Assembly (NCBI RefSeq): GCF_001418225.1
Contig: NZ_LIPT01000021.1
Coordinates: 1 to 35,063, forward strand
Direction: 5' to 3'
Length of the DNA: 35,063 nt
Source of the DNA: Pannonibacter indicus
GTDB lineage: Bacteria > Pseudomonadota > Alphaproteobacteria > Rhizobiales > Stappiaceae
Notes under the pieces: model-generated
Database searches by the model: none
What the model was told of the DNA's origin: nothing
What the model saw: only the letters and a program-made list of their open reading frames with translations
Part shown: positions 1 through 9,408 of the stretch, piece after piece
Numbering within the stretch: position 1 is the first letter of the stretch
Layout: every line of letters starts with the position of its first letter
Position numbers and translations under genes: made by a program

Positions 1-95
1 GTCTGCCACTCCCCGTTACCAGGGCGTTCGACTTGCATGTGTTAAGCCTGCCGCCAGCGTTCGTTCTGAGCCAGGATCAAACTCTCAGGTTAAAC
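1..95 (-). rRNA. rrs: 16S ribosomal RNA, 5' end (partial)
   Basis: Read on the minus strand, the sequence has the universal 16S start GAGTTTGATCCTGGCTCAG, followed by the conserved stretch up to the AACACATGCAAGTCGAACG block. Only about the first 95 nucleotides are inside the window; the rest lies beyond position 1. The mature 5' end near 95 is set by similarity to other alphaproteobacterial 16S genes and may be off by a few bases. The gene is transcribed leftwards from the promoter near 500-528. Confidence 0.95.
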
Positions 96-340
96 AAAAG
101 TTCAATCTCAGGCACCAATTCTCAATCGCTGCATAAAGCACTCAAAGTTCCTGCACCCTTCTCAGGACACAGAACTCGACAGAGACCATCAAGGCCTCTC
201 GGCCAAAATGTGTCTTCCTTGCTTCTTTTTCCGAAAAAGAAACGTACCTGTCCGTAACTCTTGCCTCTTGGCAAATCTGTCACCAGATCCGCCGAAGCAC
301 AAAGTCAACGCCGGCCGCGTTTCCCTTCCTTCAAATACCT

Positions 341-355
341 GATTGTCAAAGAACA
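341..355 (-). promoter_or_regulatory. boxA-like rRNA antitermination site in the rrn leader
   Basis: On the minus strand this reads TGTTCTTTGACAATC, close to the E. coli rrn boxA core TGCTCTTTAACA. It lies in the leader about 245 nt before the 16S start and about 140 nt after the predicted transcription start, as expected for a NusB/NusE-dependent antitermination site. The match is by eye only. The rest of the leader (96-490) holds no gene that I can support. Confidence 0.6.
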
Positions 356-499
356 GAACGCAGAAGCGTTCACCCCGTTTCCGGGAACCGCAGACAACTA
401 AACCGTTCGCTCTTGCGAGCTCCTCACAGCTCAGTCGTTTTCGGCTGACCCGACAGCGTTTGGCGCCGTGTTTCCGTAGCGCCGCCGTCGATGGAGCGG

Positions 500-528
500 T
501 TTATAGCCAGACCCCTCAGAGGAGTCAA
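500..528 (-). promoter_or_regulatory. rRNA operon promoter
   Basis: On the minus strand a -35 box TTGACT (528-523) and a -10 box TATAAA (505-500) are separated by exactly 17 bp, which is close to the housekeeping sigma-70 consensus. An A/T-rich run and a second TTGACA (541-536) lie just upstream and could act as an UP-like element or an alternative -35 box. The predicted transcription start is near 493, giving a leader of about 400 nt before the 16S gene. Confidence 0.75.
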
Positions 529-545
529 CACAGATTGTCAAAAAA

Positions 546-972
546 GATTCACAAGGCAGGAACCCCGCAGAAACGCTCAGGTTCAAGCGGGCTGCGCCTG
601 TGATTTGCGCCCCTTTTCCCCACAAGCCGGCTTAAAAAAAATGGGCCACCTGAAAAAGATACTCCCGTCCGCCTGCCAGCCCCGCCATCCCGCCACAGGA
701 GACGCGGGAAAGGCGCCTTCACACTGGCTCTGTCCCCCATCTATGATATGGGCCAGCCATATTCATGCCTGAAACCGTGCTTATCGACCGCTTCACCCTC
801 AGGTACGGGCGCAACAGTGATATGGCAAAGCGCCTGCGCCGTTGACCTTTGCGGCGGCAGGCTGCATTTTCCGTCAGGCTCCGGATGGTTCCGGCCGGCG
901 GAGGTTTCCGTGCAATGCGTGGCCTTGCAAGGACAATGCGGGGCGGGACGACATGAACAGACAAGGCAACTG
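546..972. other. Intergenic region between rrn promoter and M23 peptidase gene
   Basis: This stretch lies between the divergent rrn promoter and the M23 peptidase start. Open frames here on both strands lack family-like sequence and are judged non-coding. It contains a candidate promoter at 718-747. A six-codon frame (953-973, MNRQGN) ends in TGATG, sharing its last base with the peptidase start codon; that could couple translation but may be chance. Confidence 0.55.
718..747 (+). promoter_or_regulatory. Candidate sigma-70 promoter for the M23 peptidase gene
   Basis: TTCACA (718-723) and TATGAT (742-747) are each one base from consensus and are separated by 18 bp. Transcription would begin near 754, leaving a leader of about 220 nt before the chosen start codon at 973. 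This also argues against translation starting at the upstream in-frame ATG at 748. Confidence 0.5.
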
Positions 973-2955
973 ATGCATCTGGGCCCTTTTCAGTCTCACG
1001 CTCTTCCAGCGGTTGAACTTGGCACCATGCCGCCGCTCGTTGTCTATGACGAGCGGAACGCCTTGCCGGACCGCCGCAAGGTGAGCCTGCGCTGGCTGAC
1101 CGGGACTGTTCTGACGGGCGTCACATCTATTGTGCTGATGGGCGGAGCATTGGTAGCGGCCCTCGATGGGCAATACCGCGTTGCCGCCGCGACTGCCCAC
1201 ACGCCCGCTCCCGAAATTCTGAACACCGCTGGCGCCGGGACGAAAGGCGACCGGATCAGCAAGGCCGCAGCCCAGTTCACCAGCAAGCGCATCATTCCGT
1301 TGAATGTCGTGACGCGCAGCGGTGATCAGGAACACATCAAGGCCAGACCATATACCTTTGTGAACACCAGCCTGATGACCCGGCGCCTCACCGATGTGGA
1401 GGGCCGCATCCCGGCCTTCAATCCGCTGCAGATGTTCGCCGATCAGAAGCCGCTGGATGAGCGGACGGTCAGCGATGCGGTCTATTCCGCCAAATCGGAA
1501 GGTGAATTCACGCTGGCCCAGAGTGACTTTCCGGTCAACAGCCCGCTGATCGACACGGCCCTCACACCTTCGGAGACGGAAGTGGAGCGGCAGGTCCGGG
1601 TTTCAGCCCGGTTTCTGAGCGAAAGCGGCATCCAGATCGCCTCGCGGACCATCGTTGACCCGGACCGTTTCGACTTCAACCTCGCCCGCCAGCCCGACTT
1701 TGCCCGGCTGTCCGTCCGGATCACCCAGGAAAACGTCTCCTTCGTTTCCAAGCAGGCGGGCACAGCCCCGGTGGCCGGCTTTGACGAGCGGATCATTCCG
1801 GTCGAGCAGGACATGGCCTTCAAGGACATTCTCCTCGACAATCAGGCATCTGATCCGGAGGCCGAGGCCATTCTGGCGGCCTTCCGCTTTGGCGCAGGCA
1901 TTGTGGACCTGGCGCCGGGCGACAGGCTGCGTCTGGCGCTTGGCGCCGATCCTGCGGATCCAACAATCACGCGCGTGGAGCGGGTCAGCATCTATAGCGA
2001 GAACCGGCACAAGGCGACCGTCGCCCGCTCCGACAACGGCATCTATGTGACCGCCAATGAGCCGGCCGGAGACCTGCTGGACGCCTTTGCCGAGGCTGAC
2101 CGCAGCGCCTTCAGCGGCAGCACCGGCGGCCCATCGGTGTCGCTCTATGAAAGTGTCTATCAGACCGCGCTTGAGCAGCAGATCCCGGAAGACCTGATCA
2201 AGGAACTGATCGGCGCCTTCTCCTACGATGTGGATTTCAACAGCCGCGTCCAGCCGGGCGACTCGCTGGAAGTGTTCTATGGCGGCGGCGATGACGAGAC
2301 TGGCGGGAACGGCGAGATCCTTTATGCCTCGCTGCACACCGGCTCCGCCGAGCGGCGGCTGTACCGCTTCCGTGCCCCGGACGACGGTTCGGTTGACTAC
2401 TATGACGAGGAAGGCCGCAGCGCGAAGAAATTCCTGATGCGCAAGCCGCTCTCCGGCGGCACCTTCCGCTCGGGCTTCGGCATGCGCCAGCATCCGGTTT
2501 ACGGCTTTGGCAAGATGCACACGGGCGTTGACTGGTCCGCCCCGCGCGGCACGCCGATCATGGCCTCCGGCAACGGCACGATCATCAAGGCCGGCTGGGA
2601 ATCCGGCTATGGCAAGCGGGTGGAACTGCGCCACGCCAATGGTTACGTCACCACCTACAATCACATGAACGACTTCGGCCCCGGCATCAAGGAAGGCGGC
2701 CGCGTCACCCAGGGCCAGATCATCGGCTATGTGGGCTCCACCGGCCTCTCCACCGGACCGCACCTTCACTATGAGGTGCTGGTGAACAACAACTTCGTCG
2801 ATCCGATGCGCATCCGCCTGCCGCGCGGCCGGGTGCTGGATGGCGACATGCTGGCGAGTTTCGAGCAGGAGCGCACCCGTATTGACGCCCTGCTGGATCG
2901 CGGGCAGAAACCCTCGCGCTTTGCTTCGGCTTCTGCATCGGAGGCGGTCCGCTGA
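973..2955 (+). CDS. Membrane-anchored M23 family metallopeptidase
   Basis: This is a predicted 660-residue murein endopeptidase of the LytM/M23 family, which cuts peptidoglycan cross-bridges in the periplasm. A single transmembrane segment at about residues 45-65 follows a short basic stretch, so the protein is probably anchored in the inner membrane. The C-terminal M23 domain carries the zinc ligands HTGVD (His516, Asp520) and HLHYE (second His at 599), so the site looks intact, unlike the degenerate EnvC/NlpD type. The long middle part has low complexity and no motif I can name. The start at 973 was chosen because AAGG lies 6 nt upstream and the preceding in-frame residues look non-coding. 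The gene is monocistronic and ends before a strong terminator. Confidence 0.88.
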   Translation: MHLGPFQSHALPAVELGTMPPLVVYDERNALPDRRKVSLRWLTGTVLTGVTSIVLMGGALVAALDGQYRVAAATAHTPAPEILNTAGAGTKGDRISKAAAQFTSKRIIPLNVVTRSGDQEHIKARPYTFVNTSLMTRRLTDVEGRIPAFNPLQMFADQKPLDERTVSDAVYSAKSEGEFTLAQSDFPVNSPLIDTALTPSETEVERQVRVSARFLSESGIQIASRTIVDPDRFDFNLARQPDFARLSVRITQENVSFVSKQAGTAPVAGFDERIIPVEQDMAFKDILLDNQASDPEAEAILAAFRFGAGIVDLAPGDRLRLALGADPADPTITRVERVSIYSENRHKATVARSDNGIYVTANEPAGDLLDAFAEADRSAFSGSTGGPSVSLYESVYQTALEQQIPEDLIKELIGAFSYDVDFNSRVQPGDSLEVFYGGGDDETGGNGEILYASLHTGSAERRLYRFRAPDDGSVDYYDEEGRSAKKFLMRKPLSGGTFRSGFGMRQHPVYGFGKMHTGVDWSAPRGTPIMASGNGTIIKAGWESGYGKRVELRHANGYVTTYNHMNDFGPGIKEGGRVTQGQIIGYVGSTGLSTGPHLHYEVLVNNNFVDPMRIRLPRGRVLDGDMLASFEQERTRIDALLDRGQKPSRFASASASEAVR

Positions 2956-2992
2956 CGCAACAGCCTCACACAGCCGGACAGTCAAGACACAA

Positions 2993-3025
2993 GGACCCGC
3001 CGGAGCGATCCGGCGGGTCCTTTTT
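2993..3025 (+). terminator. Rho-independent terminator after the M23 peptidase gene
   Basis: A perfect 12-bp stem (2993-3004 with 3009-3020) closes a GCGA loop and is followed by five T residues (3021-3025). It lies 37 nt after the peptidase stop. The opposite-strand T run is weaker (CCTTGTGTCTT), but the hairpin could also help to stop clpB transcripts arriving from the right. Confidence 0.9.
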
Positions 3026-3067
3026 CATGGCTGGCCGCGCATCATGCCAAGCTTCCGCGAGCTGATG

Positions 3068-5671
3068 TCATGCGGCCGCAGATTCGCCAGACGCCGGACC
3101 CGTGGTGAAGATCAGCCGGTCCGTTCCGGCGCTGACCGCCACGTGGTCGCCGTCCTTCACCGTGCCGGAGAGAATTTTCTCGGCCAGCGGATCCTGCACA
3201 TCCTTCTGGATCACCCGTTTCAGCGGCCGGGCGCCATAGGCGGCATCATAGCCCTTCTGCGACAGCCAGCCGATGGCACTGTCATCCAGATCCAGCGTGA
3301 TCTTGCGGTCGGCAAGCAAGGCCCGCAGCCGCTCCAGCTGGATCGAAACGATGGAAGCCATCTGGTTGCGCTGCAACCGGTGGAAGAGGACAATCTCGTC
3401 CAGACGGTTGAGGAATTCGGGCCGGAAATGGCTGCGAACCACACCCATCACCTCATCGCGCACCTTATCCGTATCCTCGCCCTCCGGCTGGTTGAGCAGA
3501 TATTCGGCGCCCAGATTCGAGGTCATAATGATCAGCGTGTTGCGGAAGTCCACAGTGCGGCCCTGACCATCGGTCAGGCGGCCGTCATCAAGCACCTGCA
3601 GAAGCACGTTGAACACATCCGTATGGGCCTTCTCGATCTCGTCGAAGAGCACGACCTGATAGGGGCGGCGGCGCACCGCCTCCGTCAGGGCCCCGCCCTC
3701 CTCATAGCCGACATAGCCCGGAGGCGCGCCGATGAGGCGGGAGACCGAGTGCTTCTCCATGTATTCTGACATGTCGAGGCGGACCATCGCCGTGTCGTCA
3801 TCGAAGAGGAAGGAAGCCAGCGCCTTGGTCAGCTCCGTCTTGCCCACGCCCGTGGGTCCGAGGAACATGAACGAGCCGATCGGCCGGTTCGGATCCTGCA
3901 ACCCGGCGCGGGCGCGGCGGACGGCCGTGGAAACCGCATGGATCGCCTCGGCCTGGCCGATCACCCGGCCCGCCAGCACGTCTTCCATGCGCAAGAGCTT
4001 GTCACGCTCGCCTTCCAGCATCTTGTCGACCGGAATGCCCGTCCACTTGGAGACGACCTGCGCGATGTGGCTGGAGGTCACCGCCTCATCCAGCATCGCT
4101 TCCTTGGCACTGGCACCGGCCATATCGGCCAGCTTGCGCTCCAGTTCCGGAATGACGCCATAGGCCAGCTCACCGGCCCGGGCAAGATTGCCCTGCCGCT
4201 GTGCCTTTTCCAGCTCGCTGCGGGCGCCGTCCAGCTGTTCCTTCAGCTTCTGCTCAAGGTTCAGCTTGTCCTTCTCACCCTGCCAGCGCTGGGTCAGCGC
4301 ATCGGATTCTTCCTCAAGCGACGTCAGCTCCTTCTCGAGCCGGACCAGACGGTCCTGCGCTGCCGGATCGCTCTCCTTCTTCAGCGCCTCACGTTCGATC
4401 TTGAGCTGGATGATACGCCGGTCGAGCTCGTCAAGCTCCTCGGGCTTGGAATCCACCTGCATCCTGAGGCGGCTGGCCGCCTCGTCCATCAGGTCGATGG
4501 CCTTGTCCGGCAGGAACCGGTCGGTGATGTAGCGGTTCGACAGGGTCGCGGCGGAGACGATGGCCGAATCGGTGATCCGCACACCGTGATGCAGCTCGTA
4601 TTTCTCCTTGATGCCGCGCAGGATGGAGATAGTGTCCTCCACCGTCGGCTCGCTGACGAAAACCGGCTGGAACCGGCGGGCCAATGCCGCGTCCTTTTCC
4701 ACGTGCTTGCGGTACTCGTCGAGCGTGGTCGCGCCAACGCAATGCAGCTCGCCACGGGCAAGGGCTGGCTTCAGCAGGTTGGAGGCGTCCATCGCCCCGT
4801 CCGCCTTGCCTGCGCCGACCAGCGTGTGCATTTCGTCAATGAACAGAATGATGCCGCCTGCCGCCGTCTCGACTTCGGAGAGAACTGCCTTGAGGCGCTC
4901 CTCGAACTCGCCGCGGTATTTGGCGCCGGCAATCAGCGACCCCATGTCGAGGGCGAGAAGCTGCTTGTCCTTCAGGCTTTCCGGCACATCGCCGTTGACG
5001 ATGCGCAGGGCAAGGCCCTCGGCAATGGCCGTCTTGCCGACGCCCGGCTCACCAATCAGAACCGGATTGTTCTTGGTGCGGCGGGAGAGAACCTGAATGG
5101 TGCGGCGGATTTCCTCGTCGCGGCCGATCACCGGATCAAGCTTGCCGTCACGGGCGGCCTGTGTCAGGTCACGGGCATATTTCTTCAGCGCATCATACTG
5201 GCTTTCGGCACTGGCAGAGGTGGCCGTGCGGCCCTTGCGCAAAGCATTGATCGCCTGGTTGAGGTTGGCCGGGGACACGCCCGCCTTGGCCAGCAGCTTG
5301 CCGGCCTCGCTGTCATTGTCCATGGCCAGAGCCAGCAGCATGCGCTCGACGGTGACGAAGCTGTCGCCCGCCTTGCCGGCCACCTTCTCGGCCTGCTCGA
5401 AGAAGCGCGCCATGGCGGGAGACAGATAGAGCTGCCCCGAGCCGCCGGAGACTTTCGGCAGACGGGAAACTGCCTGCTCGACGGCGATGCGGACATCCTG
5501 GGACGAGCCGCCCGCGCGGTCGATCAGACCTGCGGCCATGCCTTCCGGATCGTCAATCAGCACCTTGAGCAGATGTTCGGGCAGGAACTGCTGATGCCCC
5601 TGCCCCAGCGCAAAGGTCTGCGCAGACTGGATGAAGCCGCGCGCCCGTTCGGTGTATTTTTCCATATTCAT
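3068..5671 (-). CDS. clpB: ATP-dependent chaperone ClpB
   Basis: This 867-residue protein is the Hsp100 disaggregase that works with DnaK to resolubilise aggregated proteins in the cytoplasm. It has the N-terminal Clp repeat domain, a first AAA+ module with GEPGVGKT near residue 207 and the Walker B stretch FIDEMHTL, a coiled-coil middle domain rich in Glu, Lys and Leu, and a second AAA+ module with GPTGVGKT near residue 604. Length and order are normal for ClpB. The start [13 protein letters not shown] is supported by AAGGAG 7 nt upstream and matches the usual family N-terminus; the open frame continues further upstream but without family-like sequence. It stands alone, convergent with the M23 gene. 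No certain heat-shock promoter is seen; a TATATG near 5810-5815 is a weak candidate. Confidence 0.97.
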   Translation of the reverse strand: MNMEKYTERARGFIQSAQTFALGQGHQQFLPEHLLKVLIDDPEGMAAGLIDRAGGSSQDVRIAVEQAVSRLPKVSGGSGQLYLSPAMARFFEQAEKVAGKAGDSFVTVERMLLALAMDNDSEAGKLLAKAGVSPANLNQAINALRKGRTATSASAESQYDALKKYARDLTQAARDGKLDPVIGRDEEIRRTIQVLSRRTKNNPVLIGEPGVGKTAIAEGLALRIVNGDVPESLKDKQLLALDMGSLIAGAKYRGEFEERLKAVLSEVETAAGGIILFIDEMHTLVGAGKADGAMDASNLLKPALARGELHCVGATTLDEYRKHVEKDAALARRFQPVFVSEPTVEDTISILRGIKEKYELHHGVRITDSAIVSAATLSNRYITDRFLPDKAIDLMDEAASRLRMQVDSKPEELDELDRRIIQLKIEREALKKESDPAAQDRLVRLEKELTSLEEESDALTQRWQGEKDKLNLEQKLKEQLDGARSELEKAQRQGNLARAGELAYGVIPELERKLADMAGASAKEAMLDEAVTSSHIAQVVSKWTGIPVDKMLEGERDKLLRMEDVLAGRVIGQAEAIHAVSTAVRRARAGLQDPNRPIGSFMFLGPTGVGKTELTKALASFLFDDDTAMVRLDMSEYMEKHSVSRLIGAPPGYVGYEEGGALTEAVRRRPYQVVLFDEIEKAHTDVFNVLLQVLDDGRLTDGQGRTVDFRNTLIIMTSNLGAEYLLNQPEGEDTDKVRDEVMGVVRSHFRPEFLNRLDEIVLFHRLQRNQMASIVSIQLERLRALLADRKITLDLDDSAIGWLSQKGYDAAYGARPLKRVIQKDVQDPLAEKILSGTVKDGDHVAVSAGTDRLIFTTGPASGESAAA

Positions 5672-5998
5672 TCGCAAACTCCTTTCCGCCTGACCACCCG
5701 TAGCATGGCCGGCGTGCTGGACTGCGGGCCCCATTCGCAGGCAGCCCCGGCCCTGCGGCCGCAAGCTGCCCCAGCGGGCACCCGCGCCATCACCCGGATG
5801 GCATGGTTCATATAGTGTTGCAAACTGACAACAAAAGGGGGTGTCCGGCAACTCCGGAAGGATCCTGATCCCCGGGGCTTTCGCGGGGCTCACCCGCCCC
5901 GGCAGGCGAAAAGAGAGGATGGGCCGGCAGGCGAAAAGACAAAGGGCGCCCCGGAGACCGGAGCGCCCTTTCGTATCTTTCTGTACCCTGCGGCCTGA
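5672..5998. other. Intergenic region upstream of clpB
   Basis: This region contains the presumed clpB promoter and the terminator of the DUF4167 gene. A 16-bp direct repeat CCGGCAGGCGAAAAGA occurs twice (5899-5914 and 5924-5939), 25 bp apart. I see no gene here. Confidence 0.6.
5941..5971 (-). terminator. Rho-independent terminator of the DUF4167 gene
   Basis: On the minus strand an 11-bp GC-rich stem (5958-5968 with 5944-5954, one G-T pair) closes a 3-nt loop. An AAA/TTT extension lengthens the stem to 14 bp, and the tract CCCTTTGTCTTTT follows. It lies 28 nt downstream of the stop codon. Confidence 0.75.
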
Positions 5999-7006
5999 TC
6001 AGGCGCCGCTGGAAGTGGTTTCTTCCACATCCTTGGTACGGCGCGGACGCGGCGTGCGCCGGGCGCGCGGCTTAGGCTCCTCACCGGCTTCCGCCGGAGC
6101 GGCAACCTCGGCCGGAGCAGCAGCCTCGGCCGGAGCCGGGGCAGGCGCCGCGGTGGCCTCTTCAGCCGGAGCTTCCTCGCCCTCACGGCGCTGGCCACGG
6201 CCACGGGTACCGCGCAGGCGGCGGCGCGGGCGGCCATCCTCACCGTCTTCACCTTCGGCTCCGGAATAAACCGCAGCTTCCGTCGGAACCGCCCCATCGT
6301 GAACCGGACGGCTGATATGCCCCCCGTTCAGGCCCGGAACCGGCATGTGCTCGATGAAGGGCTGCGGCTCGTCGGCCGCAACATATTCAACCGGGCGCGG
6401 TGCGCGTTCCTGGCGGTCTTCGCGGTCGCGGCGCTCATGCCGGTCCTGCCGGTTGTTACGCTCGGAACGCTCCTGACGCATCGGACGGTCACCGCGTTCG
6501 GGGCGCTCACCACGCTCCTGACGATCGCCCCTGTCCTGGCGCGCGGGACGGTCCTGCCGCTCCATGCGTTCGGACCGTTCGGGGCGTTCAGACCGTTCAG
6601 GGCGCTCAGCACGCTCGGGACGCTCAAAACGTTCGGGCCGCTCCGGCTGGTCCTGACGGTCGGAACGCTCGTTGATCTCGGCGCCGTCGGCACCCTGATC
6701 CTCGCCATCCTCGTCGTCATAGCCATTGTCGAACCGCAGACCGCCGCTTACCGCCATGTTGGGCTGAGCCGCCGCAACGATGCGGTAATAGTGCTCGGCA
6801 TGCTGGAAATAGTTTTCCGACATGATCCGGTCACCGGCTGCCTGTGCGTCGCGGGCCAGCTGCTGGTACTTCTCTGCGATGTGCAGAGCCGTACCCCTGA
6901 TCTTCACGTCCGGGCCGTTCGATTCAAACGTCCGGGTCAGCGGATTGGGTCCCTTACGGCCCCGGTTGTTCCGCATACGCTGCTTGTTTTGATTTCCTGG
7001 TCTCAT
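5999..7006 (-). CDS. DUF4167 domain-containing protein with Arg/Glu-rich repeats
   Basis: This 335-residue protein begins with MRPGNQNKQRMRNNRG and a conserved N-terminal block (to about residue 80, including KIRGTALHIAEKYQQLARDA) that I recognise as the alphaproteobacterial DUF4167 family. Its function is not established. A region of roughly 100 residues follows made almost only of Arg, Glu, Asp, Pro and Gln in degenerate repeats such as ERPERSERPER. The C-terminal tail is Ala/Pro-rich and ends in a basic patch (PRARRTPRPRRTK). The basic N-terminus and disordered charged middle suggest binding to RNA or ribosomes, but that is inference. The gene is next to prmC and prfA, an arrangement known from other Alphaproteobacteria. 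The start at 7006 follows the family N-terminus; the ribosome-binding site is poor. Confidence 0.85.
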   Translation of the reverse strand: MRPGNQNKQRMRNNRGRKGPNPLTRTFESNGPDVKIRGTALHIAEKYQQLARDAQAAGDRIMSENYFQHAEHYYRIVAAAQPNMAVSGGLRFDNGYDDEDGEDQGADGAEINERSDRQDQPERPERFERPERAERPERSERPERSERMERQDRPARQDRGDRQERGERPERGDRPMRQERSERNNRQDRHERRDREDRQERAPRPVEYVAADEPQPFIEHMPVPGLNGGHISRPVHDGAVPTEAAVYSGAEGEDGEDGRPRRRLRGTRGRGQRREGEEAPAEEATAAPAPAPAEAAAPAEVAAPAEAGEEPKPRARRTPRPRRTKDVEETTSSGA

Positions 7007-7385
7007 CCTGCCGTTAACTCTTAAGGAACGGCGGCCGGCAAGGCCGGCCAATCAAAAGCGCGTCTGTATTCCCTGCGCTGGGGTTCCGGCTTTACCCGGC
7101 TCCAGTGAAGGGAGCATGACCGGCTGTGAACAATGAACCGCCACGACAGCCTCACCCGGCGAAGGGCAACGCAATCGTCATATTCTGCGACAGACCGACA
7201 GTCCGATTAATCAGAAAATGTTCGGTTTCCAAAACGCGTTGCGATCGTTCGGCCCATAATCCCTGCGTGGGCTGGATCGCCGATATGGCGAGAAACTCGC
7301 CCCGACCGCGTTATCCCGGCTTCGGCAAAGTGAAACTAGCCGGTTCGCGTCAGATTTCCAAGCCTTTTTTCAAGGATGTCCGCAG
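7007..7385. other. Intergenic region between prmC and the DUF4167 gene
   Basis: About 380 bp without a supportable gene. It should contain the promoter for the DUF4167 gene on the minus strand; a possible pair TTGGAA and TAGTTT with a 17-bp spacer lies near 7340-7362, but it is weak. A small hairpin GGCGAG-AAA-CTCGCC lies at 7287-7301 without a T run. An open plus-strand frame at 7126-7443 overlaps prmC and has no recognisable features. Confidence 0.5.
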
Positions 7386-8258
7386 TCAACCCGATGCCGG
7401 CTTGATGCCCGTCACCACACGGTCATTTCCGCCGAGATCCTGAATGATTTCAAGATCCTGAAATCCGGCCTCAGCCATCAGGCCGCGAACGGCCCCACCC
7501 TGGTCGAAGCCAATCTCGAAGCCGAGCCGCCCGCCGGGCCGCAGCGCTGCCAGCGCTTGCGGCACGATTGCACGGTAAGCAACAAGCCCGTCAGGCCCGC
7601 CATCAAGCGCCAGGACCGGGTCATGCTTGCGCACATCTTCATCGAGCCCGGCAATCACATCCGAGGCGATATAGGGCGGATTGCTGACGACCCAGTCGAA
7701 GACAGGCGCAAGACTTTCCGCATAACTTGCCTGCGCGAAGCAAAGCCTGTCTTCCAGCCCGTGGCGCTTTGCATTGGCCCGCGCCGTCTCCAGCGCACCG
7801 CGTGACAGATCAATGGCAAGACCGCGTGCCTGCGGCAGTTCATTGAGCAGGGCCAGAATGATGGCGCCCGTCCCCGTGCCGATATCGGCAATCAGCGGAT
7901 TGATGAGGCCGCCCGCCCGCGCCAGTATCGCCTCCACCAGAATTTCCGTGTCAGGACGCGGCTCCAGGGTGTCCGGTGAGAGGGCCAGATCCAGGCCGAA
8001 GAACTGCCGCCCGCCAAGAATGCGGCCGACAGGCTCCCGCGCCTCGCGCCGCTGCGCGTAGTGGCGGGCCAGCGCAGCCACGGTCTCATTCACCGGATCA
8101 TCAGCGCGCAGCACCACATCACCGGGAGACAGGCCGGCGGCAGCGGCCACCAGCAACCGGGCATCCAGCTCCGGCGAGGCAAGGCCCGCCTTGCGGAATC
8201 TGTCGCGCAGCGCGCGGTAAAGCCCCCCGAGAGCTGGCTCCTCCCCTGCTCCTGACAT
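7386..8258 (-). CDS. prmC: Peptide chain release factor N5-glutamine methyltransferase
   Basis: PrmC (HemK) methylates the glutamine of the GGQ motif in release factors using S-adenosylmethionine. The 290-residue product has an N-terminal helical domain, the SAM-binding loop (ADIGTGTGAI) and the catalytic NPPY motif at residues 193-196. The start codon lies 4 nt after the prfA stop, and its GAGGAGG ribosome-binding site is inside the end of prfA, so the two genes are co-transcribed and probably translationally coupled. The enzyme and its substrate RF1 are therefore made from one message, a widespread arrangement. Confidence 0.96.
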   Translation of the reverse strand: MSGAGEEPALGGLYRALRDRFRKAGLASPELDARLLVAAAAGLSPGDVVLRADDPVNETVAALARHYAQRREAREPVGRILGGRQFFGLDLALSPDTLEPRPDTEILVEAILARAGGLINPLIADIGTGTGAIILALLNELPQARGLAIDLSRGALETARANAKRHGLEDRLCFAQASYAESLAPVFDWVVSNPPYIASDVIAGLDEDVRKHDPVLALDGGPDGLVAYRAIVPQALAALRPGGRLGFEIGFDQGGAVRGLMAEAGFQDLEIIQDLGGNDRVVTGIKPASG

Positions 8259-8262
8259 GGAA

Positions 8263-9336
8263 TCAGCCCTCCTCGGCCGCCATCAGCGTTGCCTGATGAT
8301 CCACGGTCAGCGCTTCCACCAGTTCGCTCAGCGCTTCGCCCGCCAGCACCTGCTCCAGCTTGTAGAGCGTCAGGCCAATGCGGTGATCGGTGACACGGCC
8401 TTGCGGGAAATTATAGGTTCGGATGCGCTCCGACCGGTCGCCGGAGCCCACCTGCAGGCGCCGCGCCTCGGAGCGCTCGTTCGCTGCCTTGTCGCGCTGC
8501 GCATCATAAATGCGGGCCCGCAGCAGCTGCAGGGCTCTTGCCCGGTTCTTGTGCTGGGAGCGTTCGTCTTGCACCGCCACGACGATACCGGTGGGCAGAT
8601 GGGTGATGCGCACAGCCGAATCGGTGGTGTTGACGTGCTGGCCGCCTGCGCCCGAGGCCCGGTAGGTGTCGATCTTCAGGTCCGATTCCTGAATGTCCAC
8701 ATCCACCTCTTCGGCCTGCGGCAGCACGGCAACCGTGGCGGCAGAGGTATGGATGCGCCCGCCCGATTCGGTTTCAGGCACGCGCTGCACCCGGTGCACG
8801 CCTGATTCGAACTTGAGCCGGGCAAAAACATTCTCGCCCGTGACAGACGCGATCACTTCCTTGAAGCCGCCCGCCTCGCCTTCGCTGGCCGACAATACTT
8901 CTACCTTCCAGCCCTGCAGCGCGGCATAGCGCTGGTACATGCGGAACAGGTCACCAGCAAAAAGCGCCGCTTCATCGCCGCCCGTTCCGGCCCGCACTTC
9001 CAGAATGGCGTCATTCTTGTCGGCGCTGTCCTTGGGCAGAAGGCCGATGCGCACAGCCTGCGTCAGTTCCTCCACCTTCTGCGTCAGTTCATCACGCTCC
9101 AGCTCGGCGAGGTCCCGCATCTCGTGGTCGCCGCCCGCCTCGGCGATCAGCGCCTCGGCCCCGGCCAGATCTTCTTCCGCCTTGCGCAAGGCCTGCACGG
9201 CGCGCACCAGCGGCTCCAGCTCGGCATACTCACGCGACAGCCGCACGTATTCCCCGGCATCCGGACCGCAGGACATGCGGTGTTCGAGTTCTGCAAAGCG
9301 GTTCAGCAGTGTGTCGAGTTTTGCTTGCGCCAGCAT
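8263..9336 (-). CDS. prfA: Peptide chain release factor 1
   Basis: RF1 recognises UAA and UAG stop codons and triggers peptide release on the ribosome. The 357-residue protein has the catalytic GGQ at residues 231-233 in the context GAGGQHVN, and the RF1-type codon-recognition tripeptide PET (PxT class) at 187-189. RF2 would have SPF, which separates the two. Length is normal. The gene lies between ptsP and prmC on the minus strand, 72 nt after ptsP; a GGAG lies 10 nt before the start. Confidence 0.97.
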   Translation of the reverse strand: MLAQAKLDTLLNRFAELEHRMSCGPDAGEYVRLSREYAELEPLVRAVQALRKAEEDLAGAEALIAEAGGDHEMRDLAELERDELTQKVEELTQAVRIGLLPKDSADKNDAILEVRAGTGGDEAALFAGDLFRMYQRYAALQGWKVEVLSASEGEAGGFKEVIASVTGENVFARLKFESGVHRVQRVPETESGGRIHTSAATVAVLPQAEEVDVDIQESDLKIDTYRASGAGGQHVNTTDSAVRITHLPTGIVVAVQDERSQHKNRARALQLLRARIYDAQRDKAANERSEARRLQVGSGDRSERIRTYNFPQGRVTDHRIGLTLYKLEQVLAGEALSELVEALTVDHQATLMAAEEG

Positions 9337-9408
9337 GAGCGCATGTCTCCAGAGCCACGGGAGAAAGGAGACTCCCGGCAGTAAACGGGATGAACGGCAG
9401 GCGCAGCG

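Noticed and set aside
1603-2985. 460-codon open frame opposite the M23 peptidase gene
   Set aside because: Antisense to a gene with intact zinc-binding motifs; no supporting features.
3938-5815. 625-codon open frame opposite clpB
   Set aside because: Antisense shadow of clpB with no motif of its own.
6299-7024. Hydrophobic, membrane-like open frame opposite the DUF4167 gene
   Set aside because: The reverse complement of Arg/Glu-rich codons reads as hydrophobic residues, so the apparent membrane protein is an artefact of the charged repeats.
7126-7443. Plus-strand frame of 105 codons in the prmC-DUF4167 gap
   Set aside because: It runs into the end of prmC, has no ribosome-binding site and no recognisable sequence pattern.
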